A DNA stretch of 64,000 nt from Streptomyces sp. NBC_00490. Its GTDB lineage: Bacteria; Actinomycetota; Actinomycetes; Streptomycetales; Streptomycetaceae. The stretch's first letter is position 1, and each line of letters begins with the position of its first letter. The DNA lies in NCBI RefSeq assembly GCF_036013645.1, contig NZ_CP107869.1:2728001-2792000 (forward strand), written 5' to 3'. The position numbers and the translations under genes are program-made. The notes beneath the pieces were generated by a model. That model was given only the letters and a program-made list of their open reading frames with translations, was not told where the DNA came from and did no database searches. Positions 7,963-15,978 of the stretch are shown piece by piece.

Positions 7963-9351
7963 TCAGAACTGCAGGGACTTGGTCTGGAGATACTCGGCGA
8001 GACCGTGCGAGCCGAGCTCGCGCCCGACGCCGGACTGCTTGTAACCGCCGAACGGGGCAAGGGGGTTGAAGCGGCCGCCGTTGATGTCGACCTGGCCGGT
8101 GTCCATCCGGCGCGCGAAGGCCACCGCCTCCGCCTCCTCACCGGCCCAGACGGCGCCCGCGAGGCCGTACACCGTGCCGTTGGCGATGCGCAGGGCGTCC
8201 TCCTCGTCCTCGTAGCGCAGGATCGACAGGACCGGGCCGAAGATCTCCTCCTGCGCGATCGTCATGTCGGGCGTGACGTCGGCGAAGACCGTGGGCGCCA
8301 CGAAGCAGCCCTGCTCGCGCGGGGATTCGGGGCCACCCGCGACGAGGCGCGCGCCCTCGGCGACGCCCTTCTCGATGTAACCCCGCACGCGGGCCTGCTG
8401 CTTGGCGTTGACGACCGGGCCGATACGGTCGCCGTACTTGGCGGCGGCGGTGGCGGCGAGTTCGACCGCCTCCTCGTACTGCTCCCGGTGGACGAGCATC
8501 CGCGTCCAGGCGCTGCACGTCTGGCCGGAGTTGGACATCACGTTGGCGACGCCGACGTTGACCGCCTTGGCGAGGTCGGCGCTCGGCAGGATCACGTTGG
8601 CGGACTTGCCGCCGAGTTCCAGGGCGACCTTCTTGATCGCGGCACCGGCCGTCGCGCCGATCTGCCTGCCGACGGCCGTGGAGCCGGTGAAGGAGACCAG
8701 GTCGACGTCCGGGTGCTCGGCGAGGGCCTGTCCCGCGACCGGGCCGAGGCCGGTGACGAGGTTGAAGACGCCCGCCGGTACGCCGGCCTCGTGGACCGCC
8801 TCGGCGAAGAGCTGGGCGACGAGCGGGGTGTCCTCGGCGGGCTTCAGGACGACCGTGCAACCGGCCGCCAGAGCGGGGGCGACCTTGGCGACGATCTGGT
8901 GCAGCGGGTAGTTCCAGGGCGTGATCGCGCCCACCACGCCGATCGGCTCCTGGCGGACGATCGAGTTGCCGACCTGCTCCTCGAAGGCGTAGGTCGCCGC
9001 CAGCTCGGCGTACGAGGCCGCGACCGCGAGGGGAACGGCGGCGTGGACGTTCTCGGAGAACTTCAGGGGCGAGCCCAGCTCGGCGGTGACCGTCTCGGCG
9101 ATCTCGTCCTTGCGGGCCACCAGGACGTCCCGGAGGGCGGCCAGCCGGGCGGCCCGCTCGGCCGGTGCCGTCGCGGCCCAGGCCGGGAGGGCGGCACGGG
9201 CGGCCCGTACGGCGGTGTCGACGTCCTCGGCGGTACCGGCCGGGACCCGGCCGATCACCTGCTCGTCGACCGGGTTCACGACCTCGATCGCGTCCCGGCC
9301 GGCGGCGGGCCGCCACTCGCCGTCGATGTACATGCCGTCGTGTGCCTTCAT
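7963..9351 (-). CDS. Aldehyde dehydrogenase (NAD(P)+)
   Basis: A 462-residue ALDH-superfamily enzyme, slightly short of the usual 480-500 but complete. It has [18 protein letters not shown] in the cofactor region, the general base Glu245 in [11 protein letters not shown] and the nucleophile Cys279 in [10 protein letters not shown]. The C-terminal signature [10 protein letters not shown] and the end motif [14 protein letters not shown] are present. A clear GGGAGGAA lies 7 bp before the ATG. It is first in an operon with the zinc alcohol dehydrogenase. The operator-like repeat at 9404-9422 sits 52 bp upstream of the start. The aldehyde substrate is not determinable. Confidence 0.93.
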   Translation of the reverse strand: MKAHDGMYIDGEWRPAAGRDAIEVVNPVDEQVIGRVPAGTAEDVDTAVRAARAALPAWAATAPAERAARLAALRDVLVARKDEIAETVTAELGSPLKFSENVHAAVPLAVAASYAELAATYAFEEQVGNSIVRQEPIGVVGAITPWNYPLHQIVAKVAPALAAGCTVVLKPAEDTPLVAQLFAEAVHEAGVPAGVFNLVTGLGPVAGQALAEHPDVDLVSFTGSTAVGRQIGATAGAAIKKVALELGGKSANVILPSADLAKAVNVGVANVMSNSGQTCSAWTRMLVHREQYEEAVELAATAAAKYGDRIGPVVNAKQQARVRGYIEKGVAEGARLVAGGPESPREQGCFVAPTVFADVTPDMTIAQEEIFGPVLSILRYEDEEDALRIANGTVYGLAGAVWAGEEAEAVAFARRMDTGQVDINGGRFNPLAPFGGYKQSGVGRELGSHGLAEYLQTKSLQF

Positions 9352-9403
9352 GGTGCTTTCCTCCCGGCGGGGCCGTGTCGTCGTCCGGCTCAGTCCGCCT
9401 CAT

Positions 9404-9422
9404 AAACTAGCGGCGATAGTTT
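9404..9422. promoter_or_regulatory. Operator-like repeat, copy 2 (AAACTAGC..TAGTTT)
   Basis: A 6-7-6 inverted repeat with perfect half-sites AAACTA and TAGTTT, upstream of the aldehyde dehydrogenase gene. It matches the element at 2912-2930 in spacing and in 11 of 12 half-site bases, plus the inner GC. Confidence 0.65.
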
Positions 9423-9458
9423 TCACGCGCCAGACGCCCCGGTACGTGACGCATGCCA

Positions 9459-9902
9459 TCAGAAGTCGACCCGGGCCCTGTCGTCCACCCTCCCCACGGA
9501 CTCCTGGCCGAAAGCCTTCTCGTACGCCCGCCGGATCTCCTCGATCTTCCGGTCGCTGGCCCCCGCCCGAGCGACCGGGTAGAGCAAGGTCAGCTCGTAC
9601 GACCGCTCCCTCTCGATCGTCCCGCCGGCGTCCCGCCACTGCCCGCGGCCGGTCTGCACCGTGAGGCCGTCCGGGAAGTCGGGCGTGACCTCCTTGTCGA
9701 CGAAGCCCATGAACTGCTTGTCGGTGACCGCCGGGCCGCCCTCGGGCCGCTCGGTGCCGAAGAGGAGCGAGGTCTCGATGTACGGCTCCCCGCGCCGCGG
9801 TGTCCCGTCGTCGAGGGTGGCGTACGCGGTGGGAGCGCCGACGGCGAGCAGCAGACCGACGGCGGTGAGGACGGCCCGGGGCCGGGTGAAGTGCGCGTTC
9901 AT
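9459..9902 (-). CDS. DUF3574 secreted or membrane-tethered protein
   Basis: A 147-residue protein with an N-terminal signal-like helix (residues about 10-28, AVLTAVGLLLAVGAPTAYA) and a DUF3574 domain: ETSLLFGTERPEGG, then VTPDFPDGLTVQTGRGQWRD and ERSYELTLLYPV. The family's role is unknown. I used the ATG at 9902; the frame is open upstream but lacks a plausible N-terminus. It lies downstream of the orphan ABC ATPase gene on the same strand with a 110-bp gap that shows nothing notable. Confidence 0.8.
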   Translation of the reverse strand: MNAHFTRPRAVLTAVGLLLAVGAPTAYATLDDGTPRRGEPYIETSLLFGTERPEGGPAVTDKQFMGFVDKEVTPDFPDGLTVQTGRGQWRDAGGTIERERSYELTLLYPVARAGASDRKIEEIRRAYEKAFGQESVGRVDDRARVDF

Positions 9903-10012
9903 GTGCTCATGCCTAGCGGGCCTCGCTCCTCGGGACCTGGGAGCCGCGCCGGGTGGGGCGGGACTCGGGGCCTGTCCGGCGGAACGGACGACGGCACCGC
10001 GCTCTTTTCCGC

Positions 10013-11353
10013 TCACTCCTCCAGGTCCGGCAGCCGTGCCGGGGCCGGGCAGACGCGTTCGCCGTGCTGGTCGAAGACGAACAGGTGGGCGAGGTCGACG
10101 AGCAGGGGGACCTGCATGCCGTGGCGGAAGTCGATGTCGGGGGTGGTGCGGACGATCAGGTCGCCGGGGAGGCGGCCGTCCGGAGGTGTCACGGGGGCGC
10201 TGTCCCTCGGCTCGTCGAGGACGACCACCGGACCGGCCCGCAGGGCGCCCGTGCGTTCCCTGAGCCGGTCCAGGACGCGGGCGCCGCCCTCGCGGCGGCG
10301 GCGCCGGGTGGGGCGGGCGACGGGGCGCGGAGCCTCCAGGTCCGGCACGACGGCGGGGCTGGAGCCGGTGTTGAAGTGGACGAGGACCTCGTGCCCCTGG
10401 AACTCCACGTGCTCCACGAGACCGGTGAGCGCCACCTCGCCGGGCCGCGCGGCGGACGGCTTGGCGATCCGGACCGCCTCCGAGCGCAGGCCCACGATGA
10501 CCTCCCGGCCCTGCTGCACCCGGAGCAACTGGTGGTCCAGGGAGAGCGGTTCGGGCAGCCGCAGGAACTGCTTGCCGAGGCTGATGGTCATCGCGCCGCC
10601 GAGCGGGGCGCGCACCAGGCCGCGCAGGAGGTTGATGCGCGGGGTGCCGATGAAGGCGGCGACGAAGACGTTGCGGGGCAGCGCGTACACCGAGCGCGGG
10701 GTGCCGACCTGTTGCAGGACGCCGCCGCGCATGACGGCGACCCGGTCGCCGAGGGACATGGCCTCGGACTGGTCGTGGGTGACGTAGATCGTGGTGACGC
10801 CCAACTGGCGGGTGAGCGCGGATATCTCGGCGCGCAGATGGTTGCGGAGTTTCGCGTCGAGGTTGGACAGCGGCTCGTCCATCAGGAACACGGAGGGATG
10901 GCGGGCGATGGCCCGGCCCATGGCGACGCGCTGGCGTTCACCGCCGGAGAGCTGGGCGGGGAAGCGGTCCAGGAGCTCCTCGATGCCCAGCATGCGGGCG
11001 GTGGCGTCCACGCGGGGACGCGGGTCGGCGCCGGGGGCTTCGAAACGCAGCGGGAAGCCGATGTTGTCGCGGCTGGTCATGCTCGGGTACAGGGCGAAGT
11101 TCTGGAAGACCATCGCCATGTTCCGGCCGGACGGCGGCAGGTCGTTGGCGAACTCGCCGTCCAGCAGCAGGTGGCCCTCGTCGATCTCCTCGAGGCCCGC
11201 GATCATCCTCAGCACGGTGGACTTGCCGCAGCCGGAGGGTCCGAGCAGGACGAGGAATTCGCCGGGCTCGATGTCCAGTGACATCCGGTCCACCACCCGG
11301 GCACCCCGGGTGTAGCTCTTGCTCACGTCGTGCAACGAGATGGCGCGTGTCAT
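10013..11353 (-). CDS. Orphan CUT1-type ABC transporter ATPase (MalK/UgpC/MsiK-like)
   Basis: A 446-residue ATPase resembling the subunits that energise carbohydrate importers. Walker A is GPSGCGKST (38-46), the Q-loop is in MVFQNFALYP, the signature is LSGGERQR (135-142), Walker B is VFLMDEP (155-161), and the H-loop is TIYVTHDQ. A C-terminal TOBE-type regulatory region follows. It is about 70 residues longer than MsiK because of a basic insert with RPTRRRRREGG near residue 350. No permease or binding protein is encoded nearby, so it probably serves transporters elsewhere, as MsiK does. The ATG at 11353 is chosen because homology starts there. Confidence 0.85.
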   Translation of the reverse strand: MTRAISLHDVSKSYTRGARVVDRMSLDIEPGEFLVLLGPSGCGKSTVLRMIAGLEEIDEGHLLLDGEFANDLPPSGRNMAMVFQNFALYPSMTSRDNIGFPLRFEAPGADPRPRVDATARMLGIEELLDRFPAQLSGGERQRVAMGRAIARHPSVFLMDEPLSNLDAKLRNHLRAEISALTRQLGVTTIYVTHDQSEAMSLGDRVAVMRGGVLQQVGTPRSVYALPRNVFVAAFIGTPRINLLRGLVRAPLGGAMTISLGKQFLRLPEPLSLDHQLLRVQQGREVIVGLRSEAVRIAKPSAARPGEVALTGLVEHVEFQGHEVLVHFNTGSSPAVVPDLEAPRPVARPTRRRRREGGARVLDRLRERTGALRAGPVVVLDEPRDSAPVTPPDGRLPGDLIVRTTPDIDFRHGMQVPLLVDLAHLFVFDQHGERVCPAPARLPDLEE

Positions 11354-11525
11354 GGCAGGTGTCCCCGAGGGCCGGCTGAGCGCTGATGCTCGGTGGTCGG
11401 ATGCCCCGCCCGGGTCGAACGGGGCTCGTGGGTCACGGAAGTTAACGGAATGTGCGCGCCGGGGGGAAGAGAACGGGCAGGATCGGACGGTGCCGTCCAG
11501 CAAGTGAGAAAACGGACGCTCGCAT

Positions 11526-12407
11526 TCAGCGCCGGGCGGCGACCGCGGGCGGCTTGCGGACCTCGACGAGGTGGGCGAAGACGACCACGTTGCCCGAGTA
11601 GCCGGTCCTGCGGTCGTAGTTGCCGCCGCAGGTGATCAGCCGCAGTTCGGGGCGGCCCCGGTTGCCGTACACCTCGCGGTTGGGGAACCGGTCCTTCTCG
11701 TACGTCTTGATGGCGTCGACGGCGTACACGGCGACCCGTCCGTCGGCGCGCGTCACCTCGATCAGGCGGCCGCGCCGCAGTTCACCGAGGCCGGCGAAGA
11801 CGGCCGGTCCGGTGTCGGTGTCGAGGTGGCCCACGGCGACGGCGGTGCCCTGCTGTCCGGGGGACGGGCCGGCCTCGTACCAGCCGACCCGGTTCGCGTC
11901 GTCGTCGGGAGGTGCGGGCAGCCGCCGTTCGCGGTCGAGCCGCAGGTTCATGACAGGGGCGTCGACATCGAGGAAGTCGATGGCGAGACGGGTCGCGCGG
12001 GAGCGCGGCAGGGCGGGCCGCGGTGCGGGTGCCGAGGGCGGTGCGGCCTTCGGCGGGGGCCGCCGCGGCACGGCGGGGCGGCGCGGGGCCGGCTCCGCGG
12101 TGCGCGGCGGTGCGTCCGGGCGACGCGAGGCCGGGTCCTGGGCTCGCCGCGGTACGTCCGGACTTCGCGGGACCGACACCCCGGTGCCGAGCGGACGCCG
12201 TTGCGCGGCCCCGCGGGCGTCGGTCCGGACCGTGGCGGGCGCTGCCGCCGGGGGGCCGGGCGGGGCGGCCTCGACCGCCCCGCCCGACTCCTCGCCCTGG
12301 GTCCACCAGACGCCGCCCGCCACCAGCGAGACGGTCATCACGACCGTTCTCGCCAGGCGGTAGGCGCGCGTCCGGTACCAGGGCCTGCGTCGACGACTAC
12401 GCGCCAT
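11526..12407 (-). CDS. Class E/F sortase
   Basis: A 293-residue membrane-anchored transpeptidase. It has a basic N-terminus, one membrane helix (about 18-36), a long Pro/Ala/Arg-rich stalk (about 45-145) and a C-terminal sortase fold. Catalytic His is in VAVGHLDTDTG, Cys in LRLITCGG and Arg in NYDRRTGYSGNVVVFA. Sortases cut a sorting motif and attach proteins to the cell envelope. It overlaps the preceding surface-protein gene by 11 bp, which suggests translational coupling and a dedicated substrate. The frame opens upstream to 12458, but the MARSRRRR start at 12407 fits a membrane protein better. Confidence 0.85.
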   Translation of the reverse strand: MARSRRRRPWYRTRAYRLARTVVMTVSLVAGGVWWTQGEESGGAVEAAPPGPPAAAPATVRTDARGAAQRRPLGTGVSVPRSPDVPRRAQDPASRRPDAPPRTAEPAPRRPAVPRRPPPKAAPPSAPAPRPALPRSRATRLAIDFLDVDAPVMNLRLDRERRLPAPPDDDANRVGWYEAGPSPGQQGTAVAVGHLDTDTGPAVFAGLGELRRGRLIEVTRADGRVAVYAVDAIKTYEKDRFPNREVYGNRGRPELRLITCGGNYDRRTGYSGNVVVFAHLVEVRKPPAVAARR

Positions 12408-13008
12408 GCGGGCGACGGCGGAGCCGGAACCACACCACCCCGCCGGCCGCGGCCACACCTACGGCCGCGGCGCCGGCGACCGGGGCGAACGCCTGGTCGC
12501 GCGCGATGCCGCCGCCACCGGCGGGCGGGCCGCCGTGCGGACCGCCCGTGCCACCGGGCGGGGTGACGCAGTCGACCTTGAACACCTTGTGCTTGCCCGC
12601 ACCCGACCCACCGGTGATGTTCCAGGTGAGCTTGTACTGCCCGTCGGGCAGCGTGTAGTCCAGCGTGTGCCCGGCGCCCGTCGGGAGCGCGAGCTCACCG
12701 GAGAGCGTGGCACCGTTGGTGACGGGGGGCTGGGTCACGATGTTCCAGGTGATCGCCTGGCCCGGGTCGAAGTTGGCGGCGTCGATGTAGAACTTGCAGA
12801 CCTTCGGCTCGTCCCGCGGGTCGCCGTACGGCGTGCGCTGCACGCTGTCGTAGGGCGCCGTGTGGATCTTGACGGTGCCGTTGTCCCCGGGCGCCAGTGG
12901 CACGGCACCCGCCGTGGCCATCCCGGACAGCGGGCCGAGCGCGACGGTGAGTGCCGCGAGCGCGGCGGTGCGCGCTCCGGCTCGGCGGGCGAGAGACGTG
13001 GTGGGCAT
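12397..13008 (-). CDS. Secreted, C-terminally anchored surface protein paired with a sortase
   Basis: A 203-residue protein that I cannot assign to a named family. It has a signal peptide (residues 1 to about 34, ending GMATAGAV), an exported beta-rich domain (about 40-145) with two Cys at about residues 71 and 146, a Gly/Pro-rich stretch, then a C-terminal hydrophobic helix and a basic tail RLRRRPHGA. That tail is laid out like a sortase substrate, but no canonical LPXTG or LAXTG is visible before the helix; the nearest sequence is AFAPVAGAA. The sortase gene begins inside its last codons. An 11-bp perfect inverted repeat lies just upstream at 13021-13061. Confidence 0.75.
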   Translation of the reverse strand: MPTTSLARRAGARTAALAALTVALGPLSGMATAGAVPLAPGDNGTVKIHTAPYDSVQRTPYGDPRDEPKVCKFYIDAANFDPGQAITWNIVTQPPVTNGATLSGELALPTGAGHTLDYTLPDGQYKLTWNITGGSGAGKHKVFKVDCVTPPGGTGGPHGGPPAGGGGIARDQAFAPVAGAAAVGVAAAGGVVWFRLRRRPHGA

Positions 13009-13020
13009 ACGAAGTCCTCC

Positions 13021-13061
13021 GAGTCAGGTGATTGTCGTACAAATCACGCTTCACCTGACTC
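13021..13061. promoter_or_regulatory. 11-bp perfect inverted repeat upstream of the surface protein/sortase pair
   Basis: GAGTCAGGTGA and TCACCTGACTC flank a 19-base centre that itself contains GTGATT...AATCAC. The repeat begins 13 bp before the surface protein start on the minus strand, so it may be a leader hairpin or an operator. It could also act as terminator for the MFS gene that reads toward it from the right. Confidence 0.6.
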
Positions 13062-13109
13062 TCTTTCACATCCCGCTCGCCAGTGGGCGGAAGCTCGCCC
13101 TACGACTCG

Positions 13110-14342
13110 TCAGTCATCGCTCGTCCGGCCCAAGGCGACCCCCGGCCGGGAGGGCGCGACAGGCTCCGCGGCCGGCCTCGCCGGTGAGCGCAGCGCCACG
13201 CCCGAGGAGAGCAGCAGGAGCACGCCCAGCATCACGAACGGTGCCGCCACGCCCGCCACGCCCGCCACCAGGCCCGCCGTGGCGGGGGCGGCGACCTGGC
13301 CCAGGCGGTTGCCGGTCAGCCGGAGCGCGAGGGCCGTGGAGCGGGCGCCGTCGGGGGCCGCCTGGACGACCGTCGTCATGGACAGCGGCTGTCCGACACC
13401 GAGGCAGAAGCCGAGCGCGGCGAGCATCACGGCGAGCGCCCGCACCGGCACCGGCAGGGCGATCCCCGCGCACAGCAGGGCCGCCAGCAGGCAGGTGACG
13501 GTGAGCAGGAGCGCGCGGCCCAGCAGTCGCAGCAGCGGGGTCAGCACCAGCCGACAGGCGATCGTGGCCGCCGCGCGGAGGCTCAGCAGCAGACCGATGA
13601 CGGAGGGCGCGATACCGCGGTGTTCGCCGACCACCGGGAGGTAGGCGGTGAGGATGTCGGTCGCGGACAGCACGGCGAGGCTGACGAAGATGCCGGCGGG
13701 CACGCCCCGGGCCCGGAGGATGCGCTGGACGGGGACGCGATCACCGTGTCCCGTACGGGACTTGGCCGCCGTGTCGCGTTGCTCTATGCGCCACAGCGAG
13801 GTGAGCGCGACCGCGCCACCGGCCCCCGCCACGATCAGCGCGAGCGCGCTCGTGCCCGCCATGTCCGGGCCGCCGATCAGCGCGCCCGCCGCGACGGGGC
13901 CGACGAGTTGGCCGAGGGAGGCGCCGATGGTGAAGTGGCCGAAGTTGCGGTCCTGTTCGTGCGGCGCGGACTGGCGGGCGACGAGGGACTGGGCGCCGAT
14001 CACGAAGCAGAGGTGGCCGAGGCCCATCACTCCGCTCCAGACGGCCATCGCCCACAGGGAGTTCGCGATACCGCTCAGCGCACAGCCGCCGGATATCAGG
14101 ACCACGCCGGCCGGCAGCAGGGGCGCGCACCGGCCGTGGTCGGTACGGCGCCCCAGGGGGACCGCGGCGAACAGCGGGAGCAGGGCGTAGACCCCCGCGA
14201 TCACACCGATCGCCCGCTCGTCCGCGCCCAACGCCAGCGCCCGGTAGGAGACGGCGGGCCGGGCCATCGACACCGCCCCCTGCGCGAAGCTGAAGGCGAT
14301 GACGAGGCGGAGCAGCCAGCCGCGGTTCCCACCGGGCGCCAT
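13110..14342 (-). CDS. MFS transporter
   Basis: A 410-residue, 12-helix major facilitator of the drug-efflux-like type. The loop between helices 2 and 3 reads LGRRTDHGRC, a degenerate form of the usual G-x-x-x-D-R motif, and FSFAQGAVSMARPAVSYRAL lies in the first helix. The substrate is unknown. A GGAGG 8 bp ahead supports the ATG at 14342 over the in-frame GTG two codons earlier. It lies 79 bp downstream of the citrate-type transporter gene, across an imperfect 42-bp tandem duplication. Confidence 0.85.
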   Translation of the reverse strand: MAPGGNRGWLLRLVIAFSFAQGAVSMARPAVSYRALALGADERAIGVIAGVYALLPLFAAVPLGRRTDHGRCAPLLPAGVVLISGGCALSGIANSLWAMAVWSGVMGLGHLCFVIGAQSLVARQSAPHEQDRNFGHFTIGASLGQLVGPVAAGALIGGPDMAGTSALALIVAGAGGAVALTSLWRIEQRDTAAKSRTGHGDRVPVQRILRARGVPAGIFVSLAVLSATDILTAYLPVVGEHRGIAPSVIGLLLSLRAAATIACRLVLTPLLRLLGRALLLTVTCLLAALLCAGIALPVPVRALAVMLAALGFCLGVGQPLSMTTVVQAAPDGARSTALALRLTGNRLGQVAAPATAGLVAGVAGVAAPFVMLGVLLLLSSGVALRSPARPAAEPVAPSRPGVALGRTSDD

Positions 14343-14345
14343 GTT

Positions 14346-14420
14346 CACGTCCTCCGTTTCAAGCCCCCTGTGCCGGGGCCCCTGTTGCACGTCCTCGGGT
14401 CCAAGTCCCCCGTGAACCGG
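14346..14420. repeat. Imperfect 42-bp tandem duplication
   Basis: Two adjacent units beginning CACGTCCTC at 14346 and 14388 share about 24 of the first 33 bases, including the CAAG-CCCC core. They fill the gap between the MFS start and the CitMHS stop. I see no coding or obvious hairpin role. Confidence 0.5.
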
Positions 14421-14421
14421 G

Positions 14422-15840
14422 TCAGATGATGCCGAACACGATCCCCGCCGCCAGGATGAGCAGGCAGGTCAGCGCGGCCCACTTCACCACGAACCTGGTG
14501 TGGTCGCCGAACTCGACCTTCGCCATGCCGACGAGGACGTAGACGGCCGGGACGAGCGGGCTCGACATGTGCAGCGGCTGGCCGACGAGGGAGGCGCGGG
14601 CCATCTCCAGCGGCGAGACCCCGTGCGCGGCGCCGGCCTCGGCGAGGACCGGAAGGACACCGAAGTAGAAGCCGTCGTTCGACATGAAGTAGGTGAGCGG
14701 GAGGCTCAGCAGACCGGTGACGAGGGCCATGTGCGGGCCCATGCCCTCGGGGATGACGTCGACCATCCAGCGGGCCATGTGGTCGACCATGCCGGTGCCC
14801 TGGAGGACGCCCGTGAAGACGGCGGCGGCGAAGACCATGCCGGAGACGTTCAGGACGTTGTCGGCGTGGGCGGCGAGCCGGGCCTTCTGGTCGGGGATGT
14901 GCGGGAAGTTCACGGTGAGCACGAGCGCGGCACCGAGGATGAACAGCACCGGGATCGGCAGCCACTCCATGATCATGGAGGTGAGCAGGGTGACGGTGAC
15001 CAGCGCGTTGAACCAGTAGAGCTTGGGACGCAGGGTGGCGCGGTTCGGGTCGAGGACCGTGAAGCGCTCCTCGTCGTCGTCATCCTCGGCGTCGGTGCCG
15101 GAGCCGGAGCCGCCGGTGACCTTCTCGGTGCCGGACGCGCCGGAGCCGGAACCGGCGCCCACGAGAACCGTCTCGGCCTCCTTCTCCTCGACCTTCTCCT
15201 CCACCAGGATCTCGCCCAGCGTCAGCACGCCCAGCCGCTTGCGCTCCCGCAGACCCAGGAAGTACGAGAGGACGAAGACACCCAGCAGGCCGACGAGCAG
15301 GGCCGGGATCATCGGGACGAAGATGTCGCTGGCGTCGAGCTTGAGCGCGGTGGCGGCGCGGGCGGTCGGGCCGCCCCACGGCAGGGTGTTCATGACGCCG
15401 TTGGCCATGGCGGCCACACCGGTCATCACGACCAGGCTCATCTTCAGGCGCTTGTACAGCGGGTACATCGCCGAGACCGTGATCATGAAGGTGGTCGAGC
15501 CGTCGCCGTCGAGCGAGACGATCGCCGCGAGGATCGCCGTACCGACCACGATCCGCATCGGGTCGGCCTTGGCGAACTTCAGGATCCCCCGCACGATCGG
15601 GTCGAAGAGACCGACATCGATCATCACACCGAAGTAGACGATCGCGAACATGAGCATCGCCGCGGTGGGGGCGAGGCTGGTGACGCCGTCGATGACGTAG
15701 TCACCGAGGTGGGCGCCCTTCCCTACGAAGACACAGAACAGTGCCGGGATCAGCACGAGCGCCGCGATCGGCGACATCTTCTTCATCATGATCAGGACCA
15801 GGAAGGTCGCGATCATTCCGAAGCCGAGGATGGTCAGCAT
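14422..15840 (-). CDS. CitMHS-family citrate/divalent-metal transporter
   Basis: A 472-residue symporter of the CitM/CitH type, which imports citrate complexed with Mg2+ or Ca2+ plus protons. Hydrophobic helices fill the protein apart from a loop at about residues 205-265 that is rich in Glu, Gly, Ser and a run of Asp. Family motifs include VSLDGDGSTTFMITVSAMYP (about 109-128), MNTLPWGGPTARAA (about 150-163) and, near the end, GQPLHMSSPLVPAVYVLVG. Its promoter region, 15841-15946, contains CCTAACG/CGTTAGG half-sites at 15850 and 15892. No CitA/CitB-type two-component system is nearby. Confidence 0.92.
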   Translation of the reverse strand: MLTILGFGMIATFLVLIMMKKMSPIAALVLIPALFCVFVGKGAHLGDYVIDGVTSLAPTAAMLMFAIVYFGVMIDVGLFDPIVRGILKFAKADPMRIVVGTAILAAIVSLDGDGSTTFMITVSAMYPLYKRLKMSLVVMTGVAAMANGVMNTLPWGGPTARAATALKLDASDIFVPMIPALLVGLLGVFVLSYFLGLRERKRLGVLTLGEILVEEKVEEKEAETVLVGAGSGSGASGTEKVTGGSGSGTDAEDDDDEERFTVLDPNRATLRPKLYWFNALVTVTLLTSMIMEWLPIPVLFILGAALVLTVNFPHIPDQKARLAAHADNVLNVSGMVFAAAVFTGVLQGTGMVDHMARWMVDVIPEGMGPHMALVTGLLSLPLTYFMSNDGFYFGVLPVLAEAGAAHGVSPLEMARASLVGQPLHMSSPLVPAVYVLVGMAKVEFGDHTRFVVKWAALTCLLILAAGIVFGII

Positions 15841-15946
15841 GAGTGGATACCTAACGTTCGCCCTTGAACTCCCACCGGAGTCGGCAGTGCGTTGACGTTA
15901 GGACCCGTCAAGCGGCGTTAACAAGACGTTGACATGCGAGCAATAA

Positions 15947-15975
15947 GCGCAAAACTGCTGGTCACAGCTTTGCGC
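15947..15975. terminator. Hairpin downstream of the molybdopterin oxidoreductase gene
   Basis: GCGCAAA and TTTGCGC form a 7-bp stem extended by three further pairs across one mismatch. It starts 3 bp beyond the oxidoreductase stop codon and, in the minus-strand direction, is followed by a T-rich stretch (TTATTG). Confidence 0.7.
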
Positions 15976-15978
15976 TGC

